Part shown: piece after piece, positions 8,603-18,911 of the stretch | Layout: each line of letters begins with the position of its first letter | Numbering within the stretch: the first letter of the stretch is position 1 | Source: Tatumella ptyseos ATCC 33301 | Lineage (GTDB): Bacteria; Pseudomonadota; Gammaproteobacteria; Enterobacterales; Enterobacteriaceae | DNA: 64,000 nucleotides | NCBI RefSeq assembly: GCF_000735525.1 | Contig: NZ_JMPR01000046.1 | Coordinates: forward strand, 1-64,000 | Direction of reading: 5' to 3' | Made by a program: the position numbers and the translations under genes | The notes under the pieces: model-generated | Seen by the model: the letters and a program-made list of their open reading frames with translations, nothing else | Databases searched by the model: none | What the model was told of the DNA's origin: nothing

Positions 8603-10471
8603 TTACTCGGATTGTGCCGCAGCTCCGAACTTGATTTTCGCATCATGACGCAGGTTCTGTAAAAGCGCGGCAAAGACCAGTTGCGCGTTATTCTGGGTTA
8701 CGCCATTAACCAGCTGAGTCACCTGGGCTGCCGGTAAGGTCCCCGGGGTAACCTTATCCAGTGACAGAATAACAACATTACCCAGCATGTCTTCACTGAC
8801 GCCATAAGCTGGTTTACCGGCTTCCGGCTGTGGCAGTTCAAAGGCCGCCGCTGTCACAGCATTCTGGCTGTTACGGCTCAGCGTCTCAGAAGCACCAAAC
8901 TTCAGTCCCGCAGCGTCAAAGGCGGTTGTTTTACCGGCTTTCAGTTCATCAATAACAGACGCTGCCTGAGTGCGGGCCAGCTGCATCGCTTTATCATGTT
9001 TAATACGATCAGCAATCTGCGCTTTTACCTGATCCAGCGGTTTCACTGCTTCAGGTTTGTGGTCTGAAATGCGGACCACAAAGGCTCTGTCGCCGTCGAC
9101 AGTGATAATGTCAGAATTGCTGCCCGCAGCACCATTACTCCCGAGCAACGTACCGCCAAACACTACCTGCTTAACCGGATCAAAGTTCAGCGCCGCAGGC
9201 ACAGAGTCACGGCTGAACCAGTCAGTTTCAACAGATTTCACCCCGGCAGCACTTTCTGCACCGGCAAGTGAGGTATTGTTATTGCTCGCGGCATCACTCA
9301 CTTTCTGCTGTAATTTATAGAACTCGCTAACCGCAGCATCCTGAGCGGCTTGCTGCGCCACTGCGTTATAAACCGCGGACAGTGGCTGAACCTGCTCAGG
9401 ATGGATGTCATCCAGACGGGCAATCAGGTAACCGACAGAACTTTTGATCACGCCCGACAACTGACCTTTCTGCGTCAGTCCGGCATTTTTCAGCTCATCC
9501 GGCAGCGTGTCCTGCTCCAGCCAGCCCATATCTCCGCCTTTACGTGCAGAAATGGCATCAATAGACTTTTCTTTTGCGAGGGTAGCAAAATCCGCCCCCT
9601 GCTTCAGTTGTGCCAGAATAGCCTGAGCATCAGCCTCAGTTTTTACCTGGATAACACTGAAGCGGGTCTGCTGTTCCTGAGTATAATCGCTCTTATGGCT
9701 GTCATACCATGCCTGAACCTGTTGCTGAGTCGGCGTTTTTTGCAGCGCCGAAGCATCCAGTTCAATATAGCTGACGCGGAATTGTTCCGGAGTCATAAAG
9801 CTGTCTTTATGCTGCTGATAATAGCTGCTGATTTCGTCATCAGATGCGGTCTGTTTCGCCGCAAGAGCATCTGTATTGAACGCTGCTTCACGAATATCCC
9901 GGGTCTGGGCCACCAGACTGACTAACTGCTGAGTCTCGTTCTTCAGCATAAAATCAGTGTTAGTCAATGCATTGACAATCTGACTGGTCACCAGGCTTTT
10001 ACGCAGCGCCGCAGCATACTGGTCGGCCGTGTAACCCATATTGTTAATCAGGCTATTAAAACGGGCATTATCAAACTGGCCGTTAGTCTGGAAGGCTTTC
10101 TGGGCGAAAATAGCGTCTTTGATTTGCGCATCACTGACATCAAGGTTCAATGACTTCACATATTGTTGCATCAGAGTCTGGTCAATCAGATCAGACATGG
10201 CCTGCTGACGCATCTGCTGCATAAATTGCGGGTTAGCGGCCAGTTGAGAGAACTGCGCTCCCAGCTGTTGCTGTTCCCGGTTGCGTTCGTTGTTAAACGC
10301 ATTCTCAAGCTCTGCCCTGCTAATCGTCGTGCCATTAACTTTTGCAGCGTAATCGCTATTACCACCAATCAAATAGTTACCCACGCCGGTCAGCACGAAT
10401 GAAACAATGATCAGTCCCAGTATAATCTTCAGCACGATGTGGCTAGAGGCCGTGCGTAAATTGTCCATCAT
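8603..10471 (-). CDS. ppiD: Periplasmic folding chaperone PpiD
   Basis: Membrane-anchored periplasmic chaperone of the parvulin group, 622 residues (E. coli 623). A single membrane helix (about residues 12-34) anchors it next to SecYEG. A SurA-like N-domain, one parvulin domain around 266-355 (with GGDMGWLEQDTLP and GYLIARLDDI) and a C-terminal helical region follow. PpiD assists proteins leaving the translocon; its parvulin domain is thought to lack isomerase activity. The start codon is one of two adjacent ATGs. E. coli ppiD is known to be under CpxR and heat-shock control; no clear box was read here. Confidence 0.96.
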   Translation of the reverse strand: MMDNLRTASSHIVLKIILGLIIVSFVLTGVGNYLIGGNSDYAAKVNGTTISRAELENAFNNERNREQQQLGAQFSQLAANPQFMQQMRQQAMSDLIDQTLMQQYVKSLNLDVSDAQIKDAIFAQKAFQTNGQFDNARFNSLINNMGYTADQYAAALRKSLVTSQIVNALTNTDFMLKNETQQLVSLVAQTRDIREAAFNTDALAAKQTASDDEISSYYQQHKDSFMTPEQFRVSYIELDASALQKTPTQQQVQAWYDSHKSDYTQEQQTRFSVIQVKTEADAQAILAQLKQGADFATLAKEKSIDAISARKGGDMGWLEQDTLPDELKNAGLTQKGQLSGVIKSSVGYLIARLDDIHPEQVQPLSAVYNAVAQQAAQDAAVSEFYKLQQKVSDAASNNNTSLAGAESAAGVKSVETDWFSRDSVPAALNFDPVKQVVFGGTLLGSNGAAGSNSDIITVDGDRAFVVRISDHKPEAVKPLDQVKAQIADRIKHDKAMQLARTQAASVIDELKAGKTTAFDAAGLKFGASETLSRNSQNAVTAAAFELPQPEAGKPAYGVSEDMLGNVVILSLDKVTPGTLPAAQVTQLVNGVTQNNAQLVFAALLQNLRHDAKIKFGAAAQSE

Positions 10472-10612
10472 GGTATGGCAACACTCCGCTGTAGTGTAAA
10501 TATGACGCTTTACCGTCGCCGTTCAACTCAAAAACCAGCTGACTGCGATGTCAGTAGTTTTTCATCGTTTTTGGTGATGCAGCCGTCGGATCTGATTTTT
10601 ACCGGTATCCGG

Positions 10613-10643
10613 TAAAAAAAAGGCACATCACCATGATGTGCCT
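10613..10643 (-). terminator. Terminator of hupB
   Basis: On the minus strand AGGCACATCA, loop TGG, TGATGTGCCT is followed by eight T. It lies about 70 bp after the hupB stop. Confidence 0.9.
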
Positions 10644-10714
10644 GTATGTTACATGAGAACGTCTGCACAGTCCTCAATGCATGAAAGAAATTCCTTTCAT
10701 GTTGCTAAAATTTA

Positions 10715-10987
10715 TTAATTAACAGAGTCTTTCAGCGCTTTACCTGCACGGAAGCCCGGAACTTTACCGGCCGGGATAGTAATTTCTTTACCGGTCTGAG
10801 GGTTACGTCCGGTGCGCTCAGCCCTTTCGCGTACTGAGAAAGTCCCGAAACCGACCAGAGCGACTTCATCACCCTCTTTCAGTGAATCAGTCACTGCGCC
10901 CATAAAGGCATCCAATACACGTCCGGCCGCAGCCTTGGAGATATCCGCATTTGCAGCAATTTTGTCGATCAGTTGTGATTTATTCAC
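10715..10987 (-). CDS. hupB: Nucleoid protein HU-beta
   Basis: Histone-like DNA-bending protein of 90 residues, the family length. The beta-arm signature [20 protein letters not shown] is intact, including the RNP tip that intercalates in DNA. HupB pairs with HupA, encoded elsewhere. It starts with GTG, preceded by AAGGGG. It sits downstream of lon but is separated by a 33-bp hairpin and has its own promoter, as in E. coli. Confidence 0.97.
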   Translation of the reverse strand: MNKSQLIDKIAANADISKAAAGRVLDAFMGAVTDSLKEGDEVALVGFGTFSVRERAERTGRNPQTGKEITIPAGKVPGFRAGKALKDSVN

Positions 10988-11051
10988 TCTATCATCCCCT
11001 TTTAATTTTTCACTTCACCACAAGGCTTTTGCCCGGGTAAAGAACCGCCTT

Positions 11052-11080
11052 GTTATAGCAAGCATCTTAGCCCGATACAA
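11052..11080 (-). promoter_or_regulatory. Sigma-70 type promoter of hupB
   Basis: On the minus strand -35 TTGTAT and -10 TATAAC are separated by 17 bp, 65 bp before the hupB GTG. The -10 is close to consensus and the -35 weak. E. coli hupB has several growth-phase promoters, so this may be one of a set. Confidence 0.5.
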
Positions 11081-11128
11081 CGGTATTCAATCTTAATCTT
11101 CATTTCCGGCATTCGCTGACTGAAATCC

Positions 11129-11161
11129 GGTAAATATCGCCGGGTAACGACGATATTTACC
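11129..11161 (-). terminator. Hairpin after lon
   Basis: Eleven-bp perfect arms (GGTAAATATCG and CGATATTTACC) with an 11-base loop, 25 bp past the lon stop. No T-run follows on either strand, so it is a candidate mRNA 3' stabiliser or weak terminator rather than a canonical one. Confidence 0.45.
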
Positions 11162-11185
11162 GTTCAGCGGAGCCCCGCGGACGAA

Positions 11186-13537
11186 CTATTTACTGACAAC
11201 CTCAAACCCTTCCGGCGCACGTTCCAGCGCCAGACGCAGGACTTCTTCGATACGTTTAACCGGGTGAATTTTCAGGTCAGCAATCACATTATCCGGAATC
11301 TCTTCCAGGTCACGCTTGTTTTCGTCAGGGATCAATACAGTTTTAATCCCGCCGCGGTGTGCCGCCAGCAGTTTTTCTTTCAGGCCACCGATAGGTAACA
11401 CCTGGCCACGGAGCGTTATTTCCCCGGTCATCGCCACATCGGCACGAACAGGGTTGCCTGTCAGGCTGGAGACCAGCGCGGTACACATAGCGATACCTGC
11501 ACTCGGGCCGTCTTTCGGTGTTGCCCCTTCCGGAACGTGGACGTGGATATCCCGTTTCTCATAGAAATCACTGCTGATCCCCAGAGAATCGGCACGGGCA
11601 CGGACAACGGTCAGTGCCGCCTGGATAGATTCCTGCATCACCTCGCCCAGAGAGCCGGTATACGTCAGCTTACCTTTACCCGGTACACTGGCGGTTTCGA
11701 TGGTCAGCAGATCCCCGCCGACTTCAGTCCATGCCAGACCGGTGACCTGACCGATACGGTTTTCCTCGTCGGCTCGTCCGTAGTCAAAACGCTGTACGCC
11801 CAGGAACTCCTTCAGGTTGTCGCTATTGATGGTGATATGTTTCTGGTTTTTATCCAGTAACAACGCCTTCACTGCTTTACGACACAGCTTGGACAATTCA
11901 CGTTCCAGGCTACGCACGCCGGCTTCCCGGGTGTAATAACGGATAATCCCCATCAGCGCACTGTCTTCAACCGTAATCTCTTTCGGCTTCAGCGCATTAC
12001 GCTCAATCTGTTTCGGTAACAGGTGACGTTTAGCAATGTTCAGCTTTTCGTCTTCGGTATAACCGGACAGACGGATCACTTCCATACGGTCCAGCAGCGG
12101 TGCCGGAATGTTCATGGAGTTTGAGGTCGCGACAAACATCACGTCGGACAGGTCATAATCCACTTCCAGGTAGTGATCGTTAAATGCGATATTCTGTTCC
12201 GGGTCCAGCACTTCCAGCAATGCTGAGGCCGGGTCGCCGCGCATATCAGACGACATTTTGTCAATTTCATCCAGCAGGAACAGCGGGTTTTTCACCCCGA
12301 CTTTCGCCATTTTCTGGATGAGTTTGCCTGGCATTGAGCCAATGTACGTCCTGCGGTGCCCACGGATTTCTGCCTCATCACGAACGCCGCCCAGTGCCAT
12401 ACGCACATATTTACGGCCGGTCGCTTTAGCGATGGACTGACCCAGAGAGGTTTTACCAACACCCGGAGGCCCCACCAGGCAAAGGATAGGCCCTTTGATT
12501 TTATTCACACGGCTCTGAACCGCTAAATATTCAAGGATACGATCCTTAACACGCTCCAGACCGTAATGGTCGGTATCCAATGTCTCCTGTGCCTTACGCA
12601 GATCTTTTTTGACCTTGCTTCGGCCCGTCCAGGGAACCTGAACCATCCAGTCAATATAACCACGCACCACTGTCGCTTCTGCAGACATCGGTGACATCAT
12701 TTTCAATTTCTGCAGCTCAGCTTCCGTTTTTTCTTTTGCCTCTTTCGGCATTCTGGCAGCATCAATTTTACGTTGCAGCGCTTCAAATTCGTCGGGTGCG
12801 TCGTCCATCTCGCCGAGTTCTTTCTGAATCGCTTTCATTTGCTCATTCAGATAGTACTCGCGCTGGCTTTTTTCCATCTGCTTCTTGACGCGGTTACGGA
12901 TGCGTTTTTCAACCTGCAGCAGGTCAATTTCAGACTCCATCATCGCCATCAGGTATTCGAGGCGCTCAGTGATGTCAGTCATCTCAAGCACAGACTGTTT
13001 ATCCGCCAGCTTCAGCGGCATATGCGCAGCAATCGTATCCGCCAGACGCGCCGCATCATCGATATTATTAAGCGATGTCAGCACTTCCGGAGGGATTTTT
13101 TTGTTCAGTTTTATGTAGCCTTCAAACTGATTGACTGCGGTACGGACCAGAACTTCCTGTTCACGTTCTTCAATCTCTGCAGACGCCAGAAAGTCTGCAC
13201 GGGCTACAAAATGGTCACCGTCATCGGCGAGGGTTTCGATATGTGCACGCTGTAACCCTTCAACCAGTACTTTGACCGTACCATCAGGAAGTTTCAGCAT
13301 TTGCAGGACAGAAGCAACAGTACCGACTGAAAAAAGATCACCGACGGCGGGTTCATCTGTTGATGCTTCTTTCTGAGCCACCAGCAGGATCTTTTTATCG
13401 TTGTCCATCGCTGCTTCCAGACAGCGTATCGATTTCTCGCGCCCAACAAACAACGGAATAACCATGTGCGGATAAACCACCACATCGCGTAATGGCAATA
13501 CGGGGATTTCAATGCGTTCGGAACGCTCAGAAGTCAT
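11186..13537 (-). CDS. lon: ATP-dependent protease Lon
   Basis: AAA+ serine protease of 783 residues (E. coli 784). Order: N-terminal substrate-binding domain, coiled coil near 200-260, AAA+ module with Walker [10 protein letters not shown] and Walker B FLLDEIDK, then the protease domain with catalytic Ser in [11 protein letters not shown] and Lys in [11 protein letters not shown] (E. coli Ser679 and Lys722). It degrades misfolded and regulatory proteins such as SulA and RcsA homologues. The ATG follows AGAGAGAGCTCT. A sigma-32 promoter upstream indicates heat induction. Its order with clpX and hupB is the conserved one. Confidence 0.98.
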   Translation of the reverse strand: MTSERSERIEIPVLPLRDVVVYPHMVIPLFVGREKSIRCLEAAMDNDKKILLVAQKEASTDEPAVGDLFSVGTVASVLQMLKLPDGTVKVLVEGLQRAHIETLADDGDHFVARADFLASAEIEEREQEVLVRTAVNQFEGYIKLNKKIPPEVLTSLNNIDDAARLADTIAAHMPLKLADKQSVLEMTDITERLEYLMAMMESEIDLLQVEKRIRNRVKKQMEKSQREYYLNEQMKAIQKELGEMDDAPDEFEALQRKIDAARMPKEAKEKTEAELQKLKMMSPMSAEATVVRGYIDWMVQVPWTGRSKVKKDLRKAQETLDTDHYGLERVKDRILEYLAVQSRVNKIKGPILCLVGPPGVGKTSLGQSIAKATGRKYVRMALGGVRDEAEIRGHRRTYIGSMPGKLIQKMAKVGVKNPLFLLDEIDKMSSDMRGDPASALLEVLDPEQNIAFNDHYLEVDYDLSDVMFVATSNSMNIPAPLLDRMEVIRLSGYTEDEKLNIAKRHLLPKQIERNALKPKEITVEDSALMGIIRYYTREAGVRSLERELSKLCRKAVKALLLDKNQKHITINSDNLKEFLGVQRFDYGRADEENRIGQVTGLAWTEVGGDLLTIETASVPGKGKLTYTGSLGEVMQESIQAALTVVRARADSLGISSDFYEKRDIHVHVPEGATPKDGPSAGIAMCTALVSSLTGNPVRADVAMTGEITLRGQVLPIGGLKEKLLAAHRGGIKTVLIPDENKRDLEEIPDNVIADLKIHPVKRIEEVLRLALERAPEGFEVVSK

Positions 13538-13625
13538 AGAGCTCTCTCTTAGTTAATTTCCGCCAGGTAACAGGCTGCCACCCTATTTGTCTGACCAGGG
13601 TGCTTAAGGCCCAAAGATAATTGAG

Positions 13626-13654
13626 TATATGGGGATGTTGACACGACATTCAAT
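13626..13654 (-). promoter_or_regulatory. Sigma-32 heat-shock promoter of lon
   Basis: On the minus strand TTGAAT, 13 bp, CCCCATATA fits the sigma-32 consensus CTTGAA-N13/14-CCCCATNT. It lies about 90 bp before the lon ATG, as in E. coli. Confidence 0.75.
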
Positions 13655-13667
13655 GTCATAAATGCGA

Positions 13668-13703
13668 GAAAAATGAAAGGGGAAGCAATTTTCCCCTTTC
13701 ATT
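13668..13703 (-). terminator. Terminator of clpX
   Basis: On the minus strand AATGAAAGGGGAA, six-base loop, TTCCCCTTTCATT leads into TTTTTC. It lies 28 bp after the clpX stop and isolates clpPX from lon. Confidence 0.85.
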
Positions 13704-13730
13704 GGTTACCGGAGTGCAGAAATTGCTGAA

Positions 13731-15002
13731 TTATTCGCCGGAAGCCTGTACTTCCTGCGTGCTGTAGATCAGCATAGGTTCGGATTTGCCTTCAATGACA
13801 GAATCATCAATGACGACTTTTTCAATCCCTTCCATAGACGGTAAATCGTACATGGTATCCAGTAAAGCGGCTTCCACGATTGAACGCAGACCACGGGCAC
13901 CGGTTTTACGGGCCATCGCTTTTTTGGCAATCGCCGTCAGTGCTTCATCGCGGAACTCAAGCTCTGCACCTTCGAGGCCGAATAATGCCTGATACTGCTT
14001 GGTCAGGGCATTTTTAGGCTCACGCAGGATCTGGATCAGCGCTTCTTCACTCAGTTCGTTCAGCGTAGCCACCACCGGCAGACGACCGATAAACTCAGGG
14101 ATCAGACCAAATTTAATTAAGTCTTCAGGTTCAACCTGAGACAGTAATTCACCTTCAGTCGCTTTCTGAGACTTATCTTTCACCGTGGCACCAAAACCAA
14201 TTCCTGAGCCGGTTTCGACACGCTGAGCAATGACTTTATCCAGTCCGGCAAAAGCACCACCGCAGATAAACAGAATTTTAGAGGTATCGACCTGTAAAAA
14301 TTCCTGTTGCGGATGTTTACGTCCACCCTGAGGCGGAACGGCAGCCACCGTACCTTCAATCAGTTTCAGTAAGGCTTGCTGAACGCCCTCACCGGAAACA
14401 TCGCGGGTGATTGACGGGTTATCCGATTTACGGGAAATTTTGTCAATTTCGTCAATATAGACGATACCGCGCTGTGCTTTCTGCACATCATAATCACATT
14501 TTTGCAGCAGTTTCTGGATGATGTTTTCCACATCCTCACCCACATAACCTGCTTCGGTCAGGGTGGTGGCATCTGCCATCGTGAAAGGCACATCCAGTAA
14601 ACGCGCCAGGGTTTCAGCCAGTAAGGTTTTACCGCTACCGGTCGGGCCAATCAGCAAAATGTTACTTTTACCCAGTTCAACGCCGTTGCTGGTATCCCCA
14701 TTACGCAGACGCTTGTAGTGGTTGTACACCGCTACTGACAGAACTTTTTTGGCTTTTTCCTGGCCAATCACGTAATCATCCAGATGAACACGTATTTCAC
14801 GTGGCGTAGGCAGGGCGCTACGTTCACGATGCGGTGCAACTTCTTTAATTTCCTCTCGGATAATGTCGTTGCATAAATCGACGCATTCATCACAGATATA
14901 CACTGACGGTCCGGCAATCAGTTTACGCACTTCATGCTGGCTCTTGCCGCAAAAAGAGCAGTACAGCAACTTACCTGAACCGTCTTTGCGCTTCTCTGTC
15001 AT
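13731..15002 (-). CDS. clpX: ClpXP unfoldase subunit ClpX
   Basis: AAA+ unfoldase of 423 residues that feeds substrates such as SsrA-tagged proteins to ClpP. The N-terminal zinc domain has Cys15, Cys18, Cys37 and Cys40. Walker A is [12 protein letters not shown], the pore loop GYVG is in [11 protein letters not shown], Walker B is [10 protein letters not shown], and the IGF loop that docks on ClpP reads [12 protein letters not shown]. It starts 126 bp after the clpP stop with AGAGG ahead of the ATG. Likely co-transcribed with clpP, although the gap leaves room for its own promoter. Confidence 0.98.
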   Translation of the reverse strand: MTEKRKDGSGKLLYCSFCGKSQHEVRKLIAGPSVYICDECVDLCNDIIREEIKEVAPHRERSALPTPREIRVHLDDYVIGQEKAKKVLSVAVYNHYKRLRNGDTSNGVELGKSNILLIGPTGSGKTLLAETLARLLDVPFTMADATTLTEAGYVGEDVENIIQKLLQKCDYDVQKAQRGIVYIDEIDKISRKSDNPSITRDVSGEGVQQALLKLIEGTVAAVPPQGGRKHPQQEFLQVDTSKILFICGGAFAGLDKVIAQRVETGSGIGFGATVKDKSQKATEGELLSQVEPEDLIKFGLIPEFIGRLPVVATLNELSEEALIQILREPKNALTKQYQALFGLEGAELEFRDEALTAIAKKAMARKTGARGLRSIVEAALLDTMYDLPSMEGIEKVVIDDSVIEGKSEPMLIYSTQEVQASGE

Positions 15003-15128
15003 CAGTTAACCTCTTTATAGTTTCGGCTGCCCGCCTGTGACCCGGGGTCTGGCGGGCGATACCCGGCAATACACTCTCTGCTACTTCAGACTGCACGTCT
15101 GACATTGAGTGCAGTGTAGCAAAAAGTT

Positions 15129-15752
15129 TTATTTACGTTGCGTCAGAATTGAGTCGACCAGACCATACTCTACCGCTTCTGATGCTGAGAGGAAACGGTC
15201 ACGCTCGGTATCCTCAATGATCTGTTCCAGCGGTTTGCCGGTATGTTTGGCCATCAATTCATTCATGCGCTGTTTCACCTTCAGGATTTCACGGGCATGG
15301 ATTTCGATGTCCGATGCCTGTCCCTGGAATCCACCCAACGGCTGGTGGATCATGACACGTGAATTCGGCAGGCAGAAACGTTTACCTTCTGCGCCCGCCG
15401 TCAACAGGAATGCCCCCATTGAACACGCCTGCCCCATACAAATGGTGCTCACATCAGGCTTGATAAACTGCATGGTGTCATAAATTGACATCCCGGCGGT
15501 AATTACGCCACCTGGTGAGTTAATGTACAGGTAGATATCTTTCTCAGGGTTTTCAGCTTCCAGAAAAAGCATCTGAGCCACAATCAGGTTAGCCATGTGG
15601 TCTTCAACCTGACCAGTCAGGAAAATCACTCGCTCTTTAAGTAAGCGGGAAAAAATGTCGTATGAACGCTCACCGCGCGAGGTCTGCTCAACCACCATTG
15701 GCACCAGAGCCATCTGTGATGCTGTCATTTCACGTTCGCCACTGTATGACAT
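15129..15752 (-). CDS. clpP: ClpP protease subunit
   Basis: Serine protease of the ClpP ring, 207 residues like the E. coli precursor. The short propeptide MSYSGERE is kept. Ser111 stands in GQACSMGAF, His136 in MIHQPLGG, and Asp185 in DTERDRFLS. The residue before the catalytic serine is Cys, where E. coli has Ala. The frame extends upstream to 15785, but the ATG at 15752 follows AGGAGACGG and gives the family N-terminus. First gene of clpP-clpX, with a heat-shock type promoter 140-165 bp upstream. Confidence 0.98.
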   Translation of the reverse strand: MSYSGEREMTASQMALVPMVVEQTSRGERSYDIFSRLLKERVIFLTGQVEDHMANLIVAQMLFLEAENPEKDIYLYINSPGGVITAGMSIYDTMQFIKPDVSTICMGQACSMGAFLLTAGAEGKRFCLPNSRVMIHQPLGGFQGQASDIEIHAREILKVKQRMNELMAKHTGKPLEQIIEDTERDRFLSASEAVEYGLVDSILTQRK

Positions 15753-15890
15753 AACCGTCTCCTGAATAAAGTTCGTTGGTAACACTCTGTACCGATTTTA
15801 CGTTAGGAAAGCTACGATTCCCACGAAACCTGCCTCCCTCCGACAACGTCAGGACGGTTAATCAGCCAGTTTCTTTTCACACTCCCTCAT

Positions 15891-15918
15891 ATGTGGGGAT
15901 AACTGCCAGTAATTCAAG
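15891..15918 (-). promoter_or_regulatory. Sigma-32 heat-shock promoter of clpPX
   Basis: On the minus strand CTTGAA, 14 bp, CCCCACAT, a near-consensus sigma-32 promoter about 140 bp before the clpP ATG. The 343-bp clpP-tig interval otherwise holds only the tig terminator. Confidence 0.75.
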
Positions 15919-16036
15919 CATAACAATCTTTTGAGGATTCGCGAAGATTATGCATGAGTTTGCCGGATAATCTGCCAGTAAATTGAGGAAATATAAAGAA
16001 AAAGTATGCCTGCCCGCCGGAAGGTCGCGGTATAAG

Positions 16037-16070
16037 TAAAAAAGCCCGTGACCATCAGGTTCACGGGCTT
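16037..16070 (-). terminator. Terminator of tig
   Basis: On the minus strand AAGCCCGTGA, nine-base loop, TCACGGGCTT followed by six T, 26 bp after the tig stop. Confidence 0.9.
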
Positions 16071-16095
16071 CATTTCAGTACACTTCAGACATCGC

Positions 16096-17400
16096 TTATG
16101 CTGTCTGAGCCTGGTTCATCAGGTCCTGGAAGCTGGCCGCTTTTTCGGTAACTTTTGCTTTTTCAAGCAGAACATCTACCGCTTGCTCTTCCAGAGCGAC
16201 ATTACGCATGTTTTCCATCAGCTCTTTGTTTTTGCCGTAGAATTCGATCACTTCCTGTGGATCTTCATACGCAGAAGCCATTTCTTCGATCAGACCTTTA
16301 ACGCGGTCTTCGTCAGCTTTCAGTTCGCTGGTGCGGATAACTTCACCCAGCAGTAAACCGACAACAACGCGACGTTTAGCCTGCTCTTCGAACAGTTCAC
16401 GTGGTAATTCCAGCGCCTGAGCTTCGTTACCACCAAAACGCTGTGCCGCCTGACGACGCAGAACATCAATTTCGCTGTCGATCAGCGCAGCCGGAACATC
16501 GATATCATTGGCTTTGATCAGGCCATCGATAGTCTGGGTTTTGATGTTGTTACGTACAGCATTTTTCAGTTCACGTTCCATGTTCTTACGAACTTCGGTA
16601 CGCAGACCGGCAACCGATCCGTCAGCCACACCGAAACGTTTCACGAACTCTTCGGTGAATTCAGGCAGTTCACGCTGTTCTACTTTTTTCAGAACAATCG
16701 CAAACTTCGCTTCTTTACCTTTCAGGTTCTCGGCGTGGTAATCTTCCGGGAACTGAACGTCGATGGTGAATTCTTCACCGGCTTTGTGACCCACCAGGCC
16801 ATCTTCGAAACCAGGGATCATGCGACCCTGTCCCATTGCCAGTACGAAGTCAGATGATTTTCCGCCTTCAAACTCTTCACCGTCAACAGACCCTGTGAAG
16901 TCGATAGTGACACGGTCTTCAGCAGTGGCGGCTTCGCTGGTTTCTTTCCAGTCAGCCTGCTGTTTACGCAGAGTATCCAGCATGGTATCGACATCTTCGT
17001 CTTTCACTTCTACCTGTGGTTTTTCAACCTCGATAGCGTCCAGACCTTGCAGTTCGATTTCCGGGTAAACTTCAAACTCTACCGCGTAGGTGAAATCTTC
17101 ACCGGCTTTGTACTCACCAGGGACATACTTAGGAGCGCCCGCCGGGTTAATTTTTTCTTTGATGATCGCATCAATAAAGTTGCGGGACATCAGTTCGCCC
17201 AGCACGTCCTGACGCACGGAAGCACCGTAACGTTGTTCGATGATGTTGGCAGGCACTTTGCCTTTACGGAAACCATCGATGCGGACTTTCTTAGCTACAT
17301 CAATCAGTTCTTTCTTCACCGCAGTCTCAATGCTGTCAGCAGCAACTGTGATGGTAATGCGACGGCCCAGGCCCTGTGTGGTTTCAACTGAAACTTGCAT
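16096..17400 (-). CDS. tig: Trigger factor
   Basis: Ribosome-associated folding chaperone and peptidyl-prolyl isomerase, 434 residues (E. coli 432). The N-terminal ribosome-binding loop has the signature GFRKGKVP (about 43-50). The FKBP-type domain is around 150-245, with [20 protein letters not shown]. The C-terminal helical arms form the chaperone cavity. It has its own promoter and terminator and lies upstream of clpPX in the conserved order. Nothing unusual. Confidence 0.98.
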   Translation of the reverse strand: MQVSVETTQGLGRRITITVAADSIETAVKKELIDVAKKVRIDGFRKGKVPANIIEQRYGASVRQDVLGELMSRNFIDAIIKEKINPAGAPKYVPGEYKAGEDFTYAVEFEVYPEIELQGLDAIEVEKPQVEVKDEDVDTMLDTLRKQQADWKETSEAATAEDRVTIDFTGSVDGEEFEGGKSSDFVLAMGQGRMIPGFEDGLVGHKAGEEFTIDVQFPEDYHAENLKGKEAKFAIVLKKVEQRELPEFTEEFVKRFGVADGSVAGLRTEVRKNMERELKNAVRNNIKTQTIDGLIKANDIDVPAALIDSEIDVLRRQAAQRFGGNEAQALELPRELFEEQAKRRVVVGLLLGEVIRTSELKADEDRVKGLIEEMASAYEDPQEVIEFYGKNKELMENMRNVALEEQAVDVLLEKAKVTEKAASFQDLMNQAQTA

Positions 17401-17554
17401 CTTGTTACCTCAAAAAATCACGTGCTCGGTCAACTTCAGACATCACGCATTAATGAATACGCACTATCCAACAACCGGGACGGCTTCCGTGAAGAATACT
17501 CCGTTCCCTGTTACCAGAAGCGTCCCGAAGACATTCCGGAAAAATAGACGCAGC

Positions 17555-17583
17555 ATTATAGCGGCATCGGCTGAATGAGTCGA
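17555..17583 (-). promoter_or_regulatory. Sigma-70 promoter of tig
   Basis: On the minus strand TCGACT, 17 bp, consensus TATAAT, about 155 bp before the tig ATG. The long leader it implies is plausible for tig. Confidence 0.65.
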
Positions 17584-17647
17584 GGTGCCACATGCAGTGG
17601 ATCAGGGCACTGACGCTGATTTTTGATCCATGCTGGTTATTTTTCAT

Positions 17648-17671
17648 AAAAAAAACGGCCGGATGGCCGTT
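17648..17671 (-). terminator. Terminator of bolA
   Basis: On the minus strand AACGGCC, loop ATCC, GGCCGTT runs into eight T. It is 25 bp past the bolA stop. Confidence 0.9.
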
Positions 17672-17695
17672 ACCGGGAGTGGATCGCGTGACGGG

Positions 17696-18010
17696 TTATG
17701 CCTGTAACCCGGCTCCGCGGCAGTCAGGAGACGCGGGAACCGTATCCTGCAAGCCCTGCCATTCAGTCGTCGTATAGGTATGGAGCGCAAGGGCATGAAC
17801 CGGGCCCGCAAGCTCTTCAGATAACACACTGTAGATTGCGCGATGCCGGGCCAGAAAACGCTGCCCCGCAAAGCGGTCAGTGACTATCACCACTTTAAAG
17901 TGGCTTTCTGAACCGGCAGGCACGTTGTGACGATAGCTCTCATCCTGAACATCAAGATGGACAGGCTGAAATTCGTTGCGTAACTTTTCTTCTATTAATC
18001 CCCGAATCAT
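17696..18010 (-). CDS. bolA: Morphogene regulator BolA
   Basis: BolA-family protein of 104 residues (E. coli 105). The class II KH-like fold is recognisable, with [11 protein letters not shown] and the invariant-type segment [12 protein letters not shown] followed by VHALALHTY. BolA acts as a transcription factor in stress and morphology control and binds [2Fe-2S] clusters with monothiol glutaredoxin. E. coli bolA has a sigma-S gearbox promoter; no convincing copy could be read in the 278-bp interval shared with divergent yajG. The C-terminal tail after residue 90 is unlike E. coli, as is common. Confidence 0.96.
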   Translation of the reverse strand: MIRGLIEEKLRNEFQPVHLDVQDESYRHNVPAGSESHFKVVIVTDRFAGQRFLARHRAIYSVLSEELAGPVHALALHTYTTTEWQGLQDTVPASPDCRGAGLQA

Positions 18011-18288
18011 CTCTGTTACTCCTGGCTTGCGAGCACGCTGCCCTTCATTATCAATATTAGTTTGTTTTTCAGGAACACGGCACCTGTCTGCAAAAAATTA
18101 CGTGCTATTTAATAGACGATTAAGCATGATAGTGCGGTGACATCCGCGGACTATGGATGAGTTATTCGCTGAAATCCAGAGACTTTTACAGATTCTTCTG
18201 ACAGCATTCCCGGGTATGCTGCCTCAGGTTCTGCCGGCACACTTTGTTGCGGGCTATATTGTTTTTATCATGTGATGAGAAAATTTGT

Positions 18289-18867
18289 ATGTTAAAACGC
18301 GTAATCTTCCCTCTGCTGGCGGCGTTTGCCCTCGCTGGCTGCGCTACCAGCAGTAACACACTTGATGTCACCCCTAAAATGACATTGCCTCAGCAGGATC
18401 CCAGCCTGATGGGTGTCACGATTAGCGTAAACGGTGCTGACCAACGTACCAGCCAGGCGCTGGCCCAGGTCAATCGTGATAACCAGCTGGTTACCCTGAC
18501 GCCGTCACGTGATTTGCGTTACCTGTTGCAGGAAGTGCTGGAAAAACAGATGACCGCGCGCGGTTATATGATTGGCCCTAACGGTGCCGTTGACCTGCAG
18601 ATTATTGTCAACAAACTCTATGCTAACGTCACCCAGGGGAATCTGCGTTACAGCATTACCACTAATGCGGATATTTCTATTATCGCAACGGCGAAGAATG
18701 GTAACCGTCAGGTCAAAACCTATCGTCAGACTTATAGTGTTGAAGGAGCCTTCAATGCGACTAACGAGAAGATTACCAATGCCGTGAATACTGCGATGAG
18801 CGATGTCATTTCTGATATGGCTCAGGACACCAGCATCAATGACTTCATTAAACAAAACGCCCGCTGA
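18289..18867 (+). CDS. yajG: Lipoprotein YajG
   Basis: Outer-membrane-type lipoprotein of 192 residues, the same length as E. coli YajG. The signal peptide ends in a lipobox LAGC with Cys18. The next residues are Ala-Thr, so Lol sorting to the outer membrane is expected. The family has no established function. It is followed 44 bp later by ampG, as in E. coli, and the two may be co-transcribed. The frame extends to 18244, but the ATG at 18289 gives the signal peptide and is chosen. Confidence 0.93.
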   Translation: MLKRVIFPLLAAFALAGCATSSNTLDVTPKMTLPQQDPSLMGVTISVNGADQRTSQALAQVNRDNQLVTLTPSRDLRYLLQEVLEKQMTARGYMIGPNGAVDLQIIVNKLYANVTQGNLRYSITTNADISIIATAKNGNRQVKTYRQTYSVEGAFNATNEKITNAVNTAMSDVISDMAQDTSINDFIKQNAR

Positions 18868-18877
18868 ATGATATGAT

Positions 18878-18904
18878 TGCTGCATGAATTTTCATCATGC
18901 AGCA
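18878..18904 (+). promoter_or_regulatory. Hairpin at the ampG ribosome site
   Basis: TGCTGCATGA and TCATGCAGCA form a perfect 10-bp stem with a seven-base loop. The 3' arm ends one base before GGGTG, the likely ampG ribosome site. There is no T-run, so it is not a standard terminator. It could lower ampG translation or protect the yajG 3' end. Confidence 0.45.
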
Positions 18905-18911
18905 GGGTGTC

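Noticed and set aside
13538-13730. Small RNA SraA between clpX and lon
   Set aside because: E. coli has a candidate sRNA here, but apart from the clpX terminator and the lon promoter nothing distinguishes a separate RNA gene.
17401-17695. Extra gene between tig and bolA
   Set aside because: Open frames here overlap the bolA terminator and the tig promoter, lack ribosome sites and resemble nothing known.
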